This document shows, piece after piece, positions 9,142 through 15,685 of a stretch of DNA of 64,000 nucleotides (position 1 is the first letter of the stretch; each line of letters starts with the position of its first letter). The translations under genes were made by a program, and so were the position numbers. The DNA lies in NCBI RefSeq assembly GCF_009363275.1, contig NZ_CP045324.1, forward strand, positions 868,001 through 932,000, given 5' to 3'. Source of the stretch: Marinobacter sp. THAF197a (lineage in GTDB: Bacteria > Pseudomonadota > Gammaproteobacteria > Pseudomonadales > Oleiphilaceae). The notes under the pieces are model-generated. The model ran no database searches, was not told where the DNA came from, and saw only the letters and a program-made list of their open reading frames with translations.

Positions 9142-10353
9142 TCAGTCCAGGGCTCCATAAACCAGAGCTCGGAGTTCTTGACGAACTGCATAAGAGGAGG
9201 AGGGCATTAGCTGAGTCATGAAGATCACTACCATGTCTTCTACCGGATCGACAAAGAAGCTGGTGCTGGCCAGCCCGCCCCAGCCGAATTCACCTTCTGA
9301 GCCGATGGTGGCTGACCGGGCGACATCGGTTTTGACCGAAAAGCCCAGCCCGAAGCCACTGCCCGCGTAGGGTGTTTCACTGAAACCGCCAATGGACAGG
9401 GCAGGTAGGTCCTTGTTGCCCGGCAGGTGGTTGCGGCGCATAAATTCAAGGGTCTTTCGCCCGATAATCCGTTGGCCCTGATACTCGCCACCCTGGCACA
9501 AGGCCTGGGCAAACCGGTAATAGTCATCAATGGTGGAGACCAACCCGCCACCGCCAGAGAGGAAGCGGGGCTGCTTGAGATATTTCGAGCGCTGCGGGTC
9601 ATCCTGCAGTTTCATGGTGTCGCCGGGTTGATGCAGGTAACAGGCGGCGAACCTGTCTTGCTGGTCCGGGCGAACCTGGAAGCCTGTCTCGGTCATACCC
9701 AGTGGTTTAAATATATGCTCGTGGAAATAGTCATCCAGCGGTTGACCGGAGAGCAACTGGACCAGATAGCCGATCACATCTGTAGATACCGAGTAGTTCC
9801 AGGCGGTTCCTGGCGAAAACTCCAGTGGTAGGTCAGCCAGCCGATCCACCAGCTTGTCCAGAGTCAGGATGGAGCTGCCATCCAGCTTCAGCTGACGGTA
9901 GGCGGCATCTACTTCCGTTCTTTCTGTGAAACCGTAGGTCAACCCCGAGGTGTGGGTCATCAGGTCCCGGATGGTCATGGTGGTAGCTGCCGGTTCGGTT
10001 TTGAAATCCGGGTAGCTGCCACCCTTGTACACCCGCAGGTTGCGCCAGGCCGGAATATACTTGTGCACCGGGTCGTTCAGCAGGAACTTGCCCTGTTCGT
10101 GCAGCTGCATCATCGCGATGGAGGTGATGGGTTTGGTCATGGAGTAGATGCGGAATACCGTATCCCGTTCCATGGGCAGGTTGCGCTCTATATCTCTCAG
10201 CCCTCTTGCCTCACTCCAGACAATCTTGCCGTGTCGCGCAACCAGTGCCGCAAAACCGGGTAGCTTGCCGGGCTGGATATAGTTCTGTTCAAAGTGCCGG
10301 CTGATGCGCTCGAGGCGATCCAGCGACAGTCCTGACACGAGGGATTCCGGCAT
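9142..10353 (-). CDS. Serine hydrolase of the class C beta-lactamase/esterase family
   Basis: 403 residues from ATG 10353, which has AGGA upstream; a TTG further out is possible but lacks a ribosome site. The SMTK box (S71, K74) and a downstream YSV tyrosine motif are those of EstB-like esterases and penicillin-binding-protein relatives. There is no signal peptide, so it is probably a cytoplasmic ester hydrolase rather than a true beta-lactamase. It originally lay just downstream of tRNA-Met and is now beside the prophage. Confidence 0.82.
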   Translation of the reverse strand: MPESLVSGLSLDRLERISRHFEQNYIQPGKLPGFAALVARHGKIVWSEARGLRDIERNLPMERDTVFRIYSMTKPITSIAMMQLHEQGKFLLNDPVHKYIPAWRNLRVYKGGSYPDFKTEPAATTMTIRDLMTHTSGLTYGFTERTEVDAAYRQLKLDGSSILTLDKLVDRLADLPLEFSPGTAWNYSVSTDVIGYLVQLLSGQPLDDYFHEHIFKPLGMTETGFQVRPDQQDRFAACYLHQPGDTMKLQDDPQRSKYLKQPRFLSGGGGLVSTIDDYYRFAQALCQGGEYQGQRIIGRKTLEFMRRNHLPGNKDLPALSIGGFSETPYAGSGFGLGFSVKTDVARSATIGSEGEFGWGGLASTSFFVDPVEDMVVIFMTQLMPSSSYAVRQELRALVYGALD

Positions 10354-10413
10354 GGCTGCTATCCTGTGCTGTAAAACACGCAATCGGGCTCTCAACGGGG
10401 TTGGGCCAGAACG

Positions 10414-10446
10414 AAAAAAGCCCGGATCTTTCGAACCGGGCTTTTA
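10414..10446 (-). terminator. Original tRNA-Met terminator, displaced by the prophage
   Basis: Perfect 9-bp stem AAAGCCCGG/CCGGGCTTT with a 10-base loop and an A-run on the plus strand that reads as a U-tract on the minus strand. It lies directly beside the 46-base tRNA fragment, in the place and orientation expected for the host tRNA-Met terminator. The prophage now separates it from the working tRNA by about 8.7 kb. Confidence 0.8.
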
Positions 10447-10453
10447 AGAATAC

Positions 10454-10499
10454 TGGTAGCAAGGGGCGGAGTCGAACCGCCGACCCCAGCATTATGAGT
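10454..10499. repeat. Left attachment site: 46-nt 3' fragment of tRNA-Met
   Basis: Exact copy of 19201-19246: the tRNA-Met sequence from the anticodon loop to the CCA end, on the minus strand. The 5' half of the tRNA is missing here, so this is not a functional tRNA. It marks the outer prophage junction. The match stops within the anticodon arm, placing strand exchange in the anticodon region. Confidence 0.92.
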
Positions 10500-10513
10500 T
10501 ATTGACGGCATAA

Positions 10514-10569
10514 TTCAACATTTTACAAAACCTTGCAAAACAACGCGTTTAACTTTGTTGAATATTCAA
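10514..10569. promoter_or_regulatory. Inverted repeats next to the left attachment site
   Basis: TTCAACA (10514-10520) and TGTTGAA (10556-10562) are inverted copies, and TTGAATATTCAA (10558-10569) is a perfect 12-bp palindrome. They lie 15-70 bases inside the prophage end in AT-rich DNA. They could be integrase or Xis arm sites, or an operator for the DUF4124 gene. The rest of 10500-10627 shows no gene. Confidence 0.35.
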
Positions 10570-10627
10570 GGCAGTTCAATAATTATCACTGTATGGGTGA
10601 TGTAGACAACACTGAAAGGGACCTTCA

Positions 10628-11059
10628 ATGAATTACTTTCTTTTTTTTCTTCTGCTGGTTTTTGCCGCCGTGCCTGCTCACGCCGATCAGCTTTATCGTT
10701 GGGTTGATGCAGACGGTGTAACCCATTTTTCAGACGCTCCCCCAAAATCAGACGGAACGCCTTCCCGTATTCCTCGTAGTAATACCTCTATCCCGATTCG
10801 ATCCAACAATTACGAATCCCAGAGGTCTCTTAATCAGATCAATCGTGTTACTTCTCAGCCCCGAAGAAACACGTCTTCTCGGTCCTCCGAGTCCACTGGT
10901 TCCAATCAGGCCGTCTGTGAGTCCTACCGCAAACGAATTGCTTCTATTGACTCCCGTCTTCGTGCTGGTGGTTACTCCGTTAGTCAGGGCAATAGGCTCA
11001 GAGCTGAACGCCGTGAAGTGTCGGGAAAACGCTCCAGGGAGTGCCTTCTTAATCAGTGA
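10628..11059 (+). CDS. DUF4124-domain secreted protein, prophage passenger
   Basis: 143 residues. Signal peptide 1-19 ends VPAHA-D. QLYRWVDADGVTHFSDAPP then matches the core of DUF4124, a small beta-rich domain of exported proteobacterial proteins. The C-terminal third has two cysteines and a basic helix. It sits between the left attachment site and the repressor, outside the structural operon, so it is probably a passenger gene expressed from its own promoter. In the excised circle it would lie just after the integrase. No function is established for DUF4124. Its codon use is AT-richer than the coat genes. Confidence 0.75.
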   Translation: MNYFLFFLLLVFAAVPAHADQLYRWVDADGVTHFSDAPPKSDGTPSRIPRSNTSIPIRSNNYESQRSLNQINRVTSQPRRNTSSRSSESTGSNQAVCESYRKRIASIDSRLRAGGYSVSQGNRLRAERREVSGKRSRECLLNQ

Positions 11060-11108
11060 CGTTTCGCGTCTCGGTGATACCACCGCTCCATAACTGCCTT
11101 CGTAATGC

Positions 11109-11381
11109 TTATCCCTCGGCGCGATTGTCTAACTTTGAGTTCACTTCGTCGTATTCGGGGCTGGTCTGTCCGATTTCTGGGGCAATGTTTCCTGTAGCTA
11201 TCCAGTACCCATAGTGAGGGAACAGCGCAATAACCGCTTCTATCTCCTCTGTTTTCAAGGCTCGCTCGGGCTTATTCCTTATGTTCTGCCAGGTATACCG
11301 GTTTACTCCGGTCCTTTCCTCAAGCTCCGGGTTCTTCAGCCCTGACTCTTTAATAACCGTTATTACCCGTTCTTTTATCAT
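11109..11381 (-). CDS. Phage repressor-like DNA-binding protein
   Basis: 90 residues, on the opposite strand to the rest of the prophage. Residues about 1-60 read as a small helix-turn-helix (LKNPELEERTGVNRYTWQNI), and the YGYWIATGNIAPEIGQ segment is common in prophage repressors of pseudomonads and marine relatives. Its start faces that of the Xis/Cro-like gene across a 112-base region with repeated dyads, the standard layout of a lysogeny switch. The name is inferred from position and fold; a RecA-cleavable domain is absent, so SOS induction by self-cleavage is unlikely. Confidence 0.68.
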   Translation of the reverse strand: MIKERVITVIKESGLKNPELEERTGVNRYTWQNIRNKPERALKTEEIEAVIALFPHYGYWIATGNIAPEIGQTSPEYDEVNSKLDNRAEG

Positions 11382-11399
11382 AAGAAAATAGTCTAAAAA

Positions 11400-11455
11400 T
11401 AACTTAAGCCAATATGGCTAAAGATATCACGTTTAGCTAAAATGGCTTTAGTTGA
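11400..11455. promoter_or_regulatory. Candidate operator region of the lysogeny switch
   Basis: The divergent repressor/Xis-like interval holds a near-perfect dyad TAAGCCA-ATA-TGGCTAA (about 11405-11421). A related element with GTTTAGC and TGGCTTTAG parts follows at 11431-11451. Shared half-site pieces (TGGCT, TTTAGC) suggest several operators for one protein. AT-rich stretches on both sides could hold the two divergent promoters, though I cannot assign -10/-35 boxes firmly. Confidence 0.5.
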
Positions 11456-11493
11456 ATTGAATTAATAATGAAACGCACTGCAAGGTACTGAAC

Positions 11494-11712
11494 ATGATAG
11501 ACGAGCAGATCACCGAAAGCATCAGCGACAAGCTCCAGTCGGGAACACCCCCGATGATGGACTGGCGCGCTTTTGCTGACTGGATCTCGGTTGATCACTC
11601 AGTTGTGCACATGTGGCTGCACCGTGCCTACATCCCGTCTATCAAGATCGGTCGCCGTCGCCTGGTGAATCTGGTTCGGCTTGTAGAGCAGTTGAAAGGG
11701 GAGGGTGAGTGA
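11494..11712 (+). CDS. Small helix-turn-helix protein, Xis/Cro-like
   Basis: 72 residues. WRAFADWISVDHSVVHMWLHRAYIPSIKIGRRRLVNLVRL has the shape of an excisionase-type winged helix: a helix, a DNA-reading helix and the basic IGRRRLVN wing. Facing the repressor, it should be either the directionality factor for the integrase or an anti-repressor, or both. It starts the rightward phage operon and overlaps the next gene by four bases (GTGA). Confidence 0.62.
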   Translation: MIDEQITESISDKLQSGTPPMMDWRAFADWISVDHSVVHMWLHRAYIPSIKIGRRRLVNLVRLVEQLKGEGE

Positions 11713-12167
11713 TGAAGCGCCTTAACCATGTTGGTGACATGATCGCCACTGTTGCCCGGGCTTCAGATAAAGAGCGCAAAGCTGTCTATTTCTTCGATGG
11801 CAAAAACTTCGTTGCTACTTCTGATCGCCTTGGTCCCGCTCGTATGGTGGCTCCAGGTACTGTTGCAGTAAGCCTTTCCGGTCGTCAGTGGATTGCCGTA
11901 GGTGGTGATCGTGTGAACGGTGCTACTGGCTGGGCCTTTGTCTCTCCATATGTCGACCAACCCTCTTTAGACGGTGATGCCGTCCGTTTCAGCGACAACC
12001 CTAAGTCGTTGAAGATTCGCGCCAGTCTTGATGAATACCTCGGCTACTACCAGGACTGCAAAGGCGTTCTTCCTGATTCCGTCATTCTACGTAGCGAACA
12101 GCTTTCAACCCTGGGGGCATTGCCAGGCCAGGTATACAAGGGTGTTCGCCTGGAGGTTTTCTTGTGA
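11709..12167 (+). CDS. Prophage protein of unknown function
   Basis: 152 residues from a GTG that overlaps the previous stop by four bases; an ATG at 11712 is an equal alternative. It is soluble, with no signal peptide, membrane helix or motif I recognise. The N-terminal half is beta-rich (VYFFDGKNFVATSDRLG, WIAVGGDRVNG) and the C-terminal half contains a helical DEYLGYYQDC segment. Tight coupling on both sides places it among the early genes, perhaps in control of replication. I cannot assign a family. Confidence 0.6.
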   Translation: MMKRLNHVGDMIATVARASDKERKAVYFFDGKNFVATSDRLGPARMVAPGTVAVSLSGRQWIAVGGDRVNGATGWAFVSPYVDQPSLDGDAVRFSDNPKSLKIRASLDEYLGYYQDCKGVLPDSVILRSEQLSTLGALPGQVYKGVRLEVFL

Positions 12168-12436
12168 CACAAATAATTCCACCCCGCAACCCGAATCAGG
12201 AAGACGAAGAAAAACGCTTCTACGTCACCGCTAAGCGCTCGGTAAAGCTCCACCTGGAACAGGAGGCTTTTGACCGTGGTACGGACGTCTGGACGCTCGG
12301 CGGGCTTGTTATTGAAGCCTGGTTAAAGGCTGGATGTCCTGATTTCGGTTTCTCTGGCCAACCTCCCGTGTCTGAAAATCCGCCCCCGTCATCGTCGCCA
12401 TCGCAGCTCGCGGACGATCAGGGAGGCGCGGAATGA
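12164..12436 (+). CDS. Prophage protein of unknown function, possible DNA-binding fold
   Basis: 90 residues from GTG 12164, overlapping the previous stop by four bases. Residues about 15-60 (KRFYVTAKRSVKLHLEQEAF to LGGLVIEAWLKAG) have a strand followed by two helices, resembling a ribbon-helix-helix or RepA/CopG-like small regulator. The tail (about 65-90) is a Pro/Ser-rich linker. It could be a copy-control protein, but that is an inference from shape. Confidence 0.55.
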   Translation: MTQIIPPRNPNQEDEEKRFYVTAKRSVKLHLEQEAFDRGTDVWTLGGLVIEAWLKAGCPDFGFSGQPPVSENPPPSSSPSQLADDQGGAE

Positions 12437-12966
12437 CCGGCGCAAGGCTGCGTAGCACGCGTAGCGCTTGGCCTTGCGCTGGTCAGGCCGTGACTCACAG
12501 TCCGCAACCAGGAGCTGCGTTGGCGACGATGACGGGGGTGGATGACCGCCCCTTGATTCAGAACCGGAGCGGTGAGCAAAGGATGCAAACGGAGTGCGCA
12601 GGTCACCTTGGTGACCGTAGGCAACAGGGATCGTCACCCGTAAGGGCCGAAACCTTAGTTTCGGGGAGCGAAGCGAGTAGAGCCCGCCCCGGAGGGGTTG
12701 CACGAAAGCCGGTCACCTTAAGTTTGACGCTGAAAGAGTCTCGGCAATTACAGAACAGTCTGGAACGTCAATTAAAGGCAATTAGATCAAGCCTGGCGTT
12801 CTGGAAACACGAAATGGCCATCGGCCAGAAGCCGCCCTTTGATATAGCCGCAAAGGCCTACGAGGCGGAGTTGATACAGCGCCTGTTCCTGGAACTGTTC
12901 GACGCAAACAAGGCAATCCAAAACTCAGAAACGGCCTACAACACGGCCAAAAACCCGGAGAAATAA
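12433..12966 (+). CDS. Prophage protein; hairpin-rich N-terminal half, helical C-terminal half
   Basis: 177 residues from ATG 12433, which overlaps the previous stop by four bases (ATGA), continuing the coupling pattern of the two genes before it. Residues 1-90 are low in structure, rich in Arg/Gly/Ser, and lie over several strong DNA hairpins, so this half may be a by-product of a structured noncoding region. From about residue 95 (base 12715) the sequence becomes a convincing coiled, basic-amphipathic helical protein (TLKESRQLQNSLERQLKAI onward). A TTG at 12724 is a possible short start but has no ribosome site. Function unknown. Confidence 0.5.
   Translation: MTGARLRSTRSAWPCAGQAVTHSPQPGAALATMTGVDDRPLIQNRSGEQRMQTECAGHLGDRRQQGSSPVRAETLVSGSEASRARPGGVARKPVTLSLTLKESRQLQNSLERQLKAIRSSLAFWKHEMAIGQKPPFDIAAKAYEAELIQRLFLELFDANKAIQNSETAYNTAKNPEK
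12437..12697. promoter_or_regulatory. Cluster of four DNA hairpins, candidate origin or packaging region
   Basis: Hairpin A pairs 12437-12448 with 12471-12482 (12 bp including one G-T pair). Hairpin B is GGTCAC-CTTG-GTGACC at 12601-12616. Hairpin C is CCGAAAC-CTTA-GTTTCGG at 12647-12664. Hairpin D is CCCC-GGA-GGGG at 12687-12697. Inovirus origins and packaging signals are such hairpins read on single-stranded DNA. The overlap with a frame of poor coding quality supports a nucleic-acid role, but no nick site is identified. Confidence 0.5.
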
Positions 12967-12969
12967 GCC

Positions 12970-13299
12970 ATGCAATTCGAAATGACATCCACCGTATTCA
13001 ACTGCCGCAAAATGACCATTGAAGGTCGCACCTTTTGCAGTGTTATTACCGGCCAGGCACCAGTAGGCGATAACTCAGGCACCCTCGGTTATGAAGTTAC
13101 GAAAATCAGTGCAGAGCCGGGAATCTTTGACCAGTTGAAGCAGGAGGGGTACCAGCCAGGTCAGCCCCCGCGCGATTTCAAGCTGGTCGCCATGTTGAAG
13201 ACAGCAGCCGGTGGCAAGTCACAGCCGCACATTATTGGCGTTGTACCAAGTCAAAAAGCCGCTAACTCTCCCGACGCTAAGTCCAAACCGGCTGGATAA
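12970..13299 (+). CDS. Probable phage single-stranded DNA-binding protein (pV-like)
   Basis: 109 residues with a good GGAG ribosome site 11 bases upstream. Residues 1-85 alternate strands as in a small OB fold (FNCRKMTIEGRTFCSVITGQ, then FKLVAMLKTAAGG), and the tail is Ser/Pro/Lys-rich and unstructured. It lies just before the coat genes, where inoviruses carry the protein that coats the displaced strand and switches replication from double- to single-stranded product. Assignment rests on position, size and fold, not on a recognised motif. Confidence 0.5.
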   Translation: MQFEMTSTVFNCRKMTIEGRTFCSVITGQAPVGDNSGTLGYEVTKISAEPGIFDQLKQEGYQPGQPPRDFKLVAMLKTAAGGKSQPHIIGVVPSQKAANSPDAKSKPAG

Positions 13300-13313
13300 G
13301 GAGCCCCTAACCC

Positions 13314-13532
13314 ATGGAAATCGTGACCTGTGACGGAATCATCAGCCAAAGCGGCAGCACCCCCCAGTGCAGCGGCTCCTGGCAAGTCGTCCAGGTCGCC
13401 GAGTTCGCCGCCCAATACCGGGAGGCGTTCACCATGTCACCGGAGGAATTCAGCTACCTGGCTGGCACCTTCGTGACGTGGTTTTTAGTGGCGTTTGGGG
13501 TCCGCCTCATCCGCCGCATGTTCAACACCTGA
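13314..13532 (+). CDS. Minor coat protein, pVII/pIX-like
   Basis: 72 residues. The N-terminal part contains two cysteines (C6, C19) in a TCDG...PQCSGSW pattern seen in small inovirus proteins. One membrane helix (about 49-65, YLAGTFVTWFLVAFGV) is followed by a short basic end. Its location between the ssDNA-binding-type gene and pVIII matches the small tip proteins of filamentous phages. Such proteins cap the end that leaves the cell first. Confidence 0.62.
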   Translation: MEIVTCDGIISQSGSTPQCSGSWQVVQVAEFAAQYREAFTMSPEEFSYLAGTFVTWFLVAFGVRLIRRMFNT

Positions 13533-13559
13533 AACCCAAACCAGAAAGAGGAAACCACC

Positions 13560-13829
13560 ATGTCCCGCATCATCGACATGCAGAAAGAACCGGACGGCAA
13601 AGCCTGGGCCATGGCCCGCAGCCGTGTCGGCCGCACCGTAGCCAAAGTGGGCACCGCCGTGGCAGCCGCTGGCGCAACCGTCACCGCCCAGGCCTCCATC
13701 CTGCCCGCTGATTTCAGCGACAAGATGGACGGCGTAGGCACCGACATCACCACCGTGGGTGGTGCCCTGATCGCCCTGGCGGTGATTGCCGTGGGCATCA
13801 AATGGGTCAAGGCCACCTTCTTCGGCTAA
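13560..13829 (+). CDS. Major coat protein (pVIII)
   Basis: 89-residue precursor. A long basic leader (1-45) ends in VTAQA, giving a mature chain of about 44 residues. That chain has an acidic start (LPADFSDKMDG), a 20-residue hydrophobic helix (TTVGGALIALAVIAVGIKWV) and a basic end (KATFFG) that would face the DNA. This is the standard pVIII plan. It has a GGA-rich ribosome site and is followed by a terminator, allowing high expression relative to the genes downstream. Confidence 0.9.
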   Translation: MSRIIDMQKEPDGKAWAMARSRVGRTVAKVGTAVAAAGATVTAQASILPADFSDKMDGVGTDITTVGGALIALAVIAVGIKWVKATFFG

Positions 13830-13856
13830 GCCGGGGAAGGCACCCACACCCAGGAG

Positions 13857-13880
13857 GGCGGGCCACGGCCCGCCTTTTTT
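13857..13880 (+). terminator. Terminator after the major coat gene
   Basis: Arms GGCGGGCC and GGCCCGCC are exact inverse complements, separated by AC, followed by six T. It lies 28 bases after the pVIII stop and before the pIII start. A terminator here is a hallmark of filamentous phages: most transcripts end after pVIII and a fraction read into the adsorption gene. Confidence 0.92.
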
Positions 13881-13902
13881 GATCACAACAGGGAGAAAAC
13901 CG

Positions 13903-15210
13903 GTGTGTTCTTCAACGATCCGTACTATCTGTCGCTACTGGCCCTTATTGCTTGCCTTTGGGTGGCTACCGGCTGAGTCCTGGGCTGTCGGTGTTACCCC
14001 TGGGTGGACTGCAGACATGAACTTTAGTATTCGCCACCGTCTGGAGTCCTGTGGTGTAGGTGTCCATACCAAGCAGGAAGCATTAGATGAAATTAACGCC
14101 AAATGTGATAGCGGTTCATTGGGTTTTTATAGTCGAGACCCTGGCTATGAATGTCGAGCCGTTGTTGTCAGCGAGGGGTCTTCCTGTAATACCCACTATC
14201 ACGTTGCGCCGGAATATCGGGAGATTCCTGAGCCGCCTCCACAGTGCTCAACGGAAACCATCCCGGGAGGCTCCATCAACGGCGGTTTTGGCTCTGGAGT
14301 CTATAACGTTGAAGGCTGCGCCTACACCTGCGGCACTAACTATTCCAAGCTCGATGGCAGCACCAGCATGTTTGACGCCCAAGAGTGCGCCGGCTTGGGT
14401 GAACAGTACGTCTCCGACAATCCCGAAGACTATACCGGCCAGCCTGAACAATGTGACATCAAAGACAGCCAGGGCAACTGCCTGGACATGGACAAGCAGC
14501 CCGGCGGCAGCTGCCCAACTGGCACCACCTATGGCGAAGTAAACGGCACCAGCGTCTGCGTCCCCTCCGGTACCAACCTATCCGGACTCGACCAGGGCTC
14601 TCAAGGTGTGCAGGGTGAAGGCGGTTCAGAACCCGCTATCCAACCGGGTGACGGCGATGGAGACGGTGACGGAGATGGAAGCGGCGACGGTAGCGGAGAT
14701 GGTGACGGCTCTGACGGCGGTGATGGGTCAGATGGTGGCTCATCTGGCGGAGGCGGTGGAAGTGGCGACGGAGAAGGAGAAGAAGGGGAGGGCGAATACG
14801 GCTCTAACGGCTGCGAGGCACCTCCCACCTGTGAAGGTGACGCCATTCAGTGCGGCATTGCCCGGGAAGTCTGGGAAAACCGCTGCCTGATCCACGAAAC
14901 CGGCGACAAAGCCGACGAATTCTTTAACCAGAAAACCCAGGGAGTGGGCAACCTGGATGAGGAAGGCCTGGAACTGGTCGACACCCAGGAAATGGACCTG
15001 TCTGACAAAATGCAGGACTTCACCAACGTGGCCGACCCGGCCCCGGCCGAATGCCCGCCCCCGGTTGATATCAGGCTTAGCCTTGGCAACTTCCAAGTGG
15101 AATTTACCACCTTCTGCACCCTGGCCGAACAACTGCGCCCCTTAACCCTCTTTATCTTCTCGTTCCTCGGCTCCCTCGCCGTGGCCCGAACTGTCATGGG
15201 GGTTATCTAA
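13903..15210 (+). CDS. Adsorption protein (pIII-like)
   Basis: 435 residues from GTG 13903, with GGGA nine bases upstream. The open frame extends back to 13786 but that part overlaps pVIII and the terminator. A signal peptide (about 1-27, ending SWA-V) precedes a Cys-rich N-terminal domain (about 30-245, at least 14 Cys) that should bind the host receptor. A 50-residue Gly/Asp/Ser/Glu linker follows (bases about 14647-14800), then a second domain with paired cysteines and a C-terminal membrane anchor (LTLFIFSFLGSLAVARTVMG). The order is that of pIII; the linker is strongly acidic rather than the GGGS type of coliphages. Confidence 0.85.
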   Translation: MCSSTIRTICRYWPLLLAFGWLPAESWAVGVTPGWTADMNFSIRHRLESCGVGVHTKQEALDEINAKCDSGSLGFYSRDPGYECRAVVVSEGSSCNTHYHVAPEYREIPEPPPQCSTETIPGGSINGGFGSGVYNVEGCAYTCGTNYSKLDGSTSMFDAQECAGLGEQYVSDNPEDYTGQPEQCDIKDSQGNCLDMDKQPGGSCPTGTTYGEVNGTSVCVPSGTNLSGLDQGSQGVQGEGGSEPAIQPGDGDGDGDGDGSGDGSGDGDGSDGGDGSDGGSSGGGGGSGDGEGEEGEGEYGSNGCEAPPTCEGDAIQCGIAREVWENRCLIHETGDKADEFFNQKTQGVGNLDEEGLELVDTQEMDLSDKMQDFTNVADPAPAECPPPVDIRLSLGNFQVEFTTFCTLAEQLRPLTLFIFSFLGSLAVARTVMGVI

Positions 15211-15212
15211 CC

Positions 15213-15527
15213 ATGCCTATACTCTACTTTGTCTGGTCCATTGTTCTCTCTGTCGTCCCTTACATCGTCACCTACGTGGTACGGGGCCTCGGCTTTGGCC
15301 TCATCGTCTTCACCGGCGTCACCCTCATCCTGGACCAGGCCGAACAGTTCCTGTTCGCCAAATTCGACGGCTTACCGACGGCCCTGTATTCCGTGCTGGC
15401 TATCGCCGGGTTTCCCCTCGGCATCAAAATCCTGTTCACCGCCTTTGGCATTTGCATTGCCATCAAAACCGCCGTCAAACCCGCGCACCCCATCTGGCGC
15501 AAACCCGGTTCACCTTGGGAGGCCTGA
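15213..15527 (+). CDS. Minor coat protein, pVI-like (DUF2523 type)
   Basis: 104 residues with three hydrophobic segments (about 3-20, 25-42, 60-85) and a basic C-terminus. The pattern GLIVFTGVTLILDQ matches DUF2523, the pVI equivalent of Pseudomonas and Vibrio inoviruses, which together with pIII ends the virion and releases it from the membrane. It starts two bases after the pIII stop. Confidence 0.8.
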   Translation: MPILYFVWSIVLSVVPYIVTYVVRGLGFGLIVFTGVTLILDQAEQFLFAKFDGLPTALYSVLAIAGFPLGIKILFTAFGICIAIKTAVKPAHPIWRKPGSPWEA

Positions 15528-15529
15528 CC

Positions 15530-15685
15530 ATGAAACTCCGACACCGACTTGAAAACATCGGCTGGTGGCTCCTGACTGACGTTGCCCCCACCTCCTTACT
15601 TCTTCTCGCCGTCTGGTTCCTCGCCTACAACCAAGGCCAGATCGACGCCATCAAACTCATCGACAGCGTAGAGGTTCGCTCATGA
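15530..15685 (+). CDS. Small membrane protein before zot
   Basis: 51 residues from ATG 15530, with GGAG ten bases upstream. One membrane helix (about 13-33, LLTDVAPTSLLLLAVWFLAY) is followed by a short polar tail. Its stop overlaps the zot start by four bases (ATGA), so the two are translationally coupled. It may be a Zot partner in assembly. No family is recognised. Confidence 0.6.
   Translation: MKLRHRLENIGWWLLTDVAPTSLLLLAVWFLAYNQGQIDAIKLIDSVEVRS

Noticed and set aside
10454..10499. A second tRNA-Met gene
   Set aside because: Only the 3' 46 bases are present; the acceptor 5' strand and D arm are missing, so it is an attachment-site remnant.
13786..13902. Upstream extension of the adsorption gene
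   Set aside because: It runs through the end of pVIII and the terminator, while a GTG at 13903 is followed by a signal peptide and preceded by a ribosome site.
14601..14846. Ser/Pro-repeat open frame on the minus strand in the prophage
   Set aside because: It is the complement of the Gly/Asp linker of the adsorption protein, and the low complexity is inherited.
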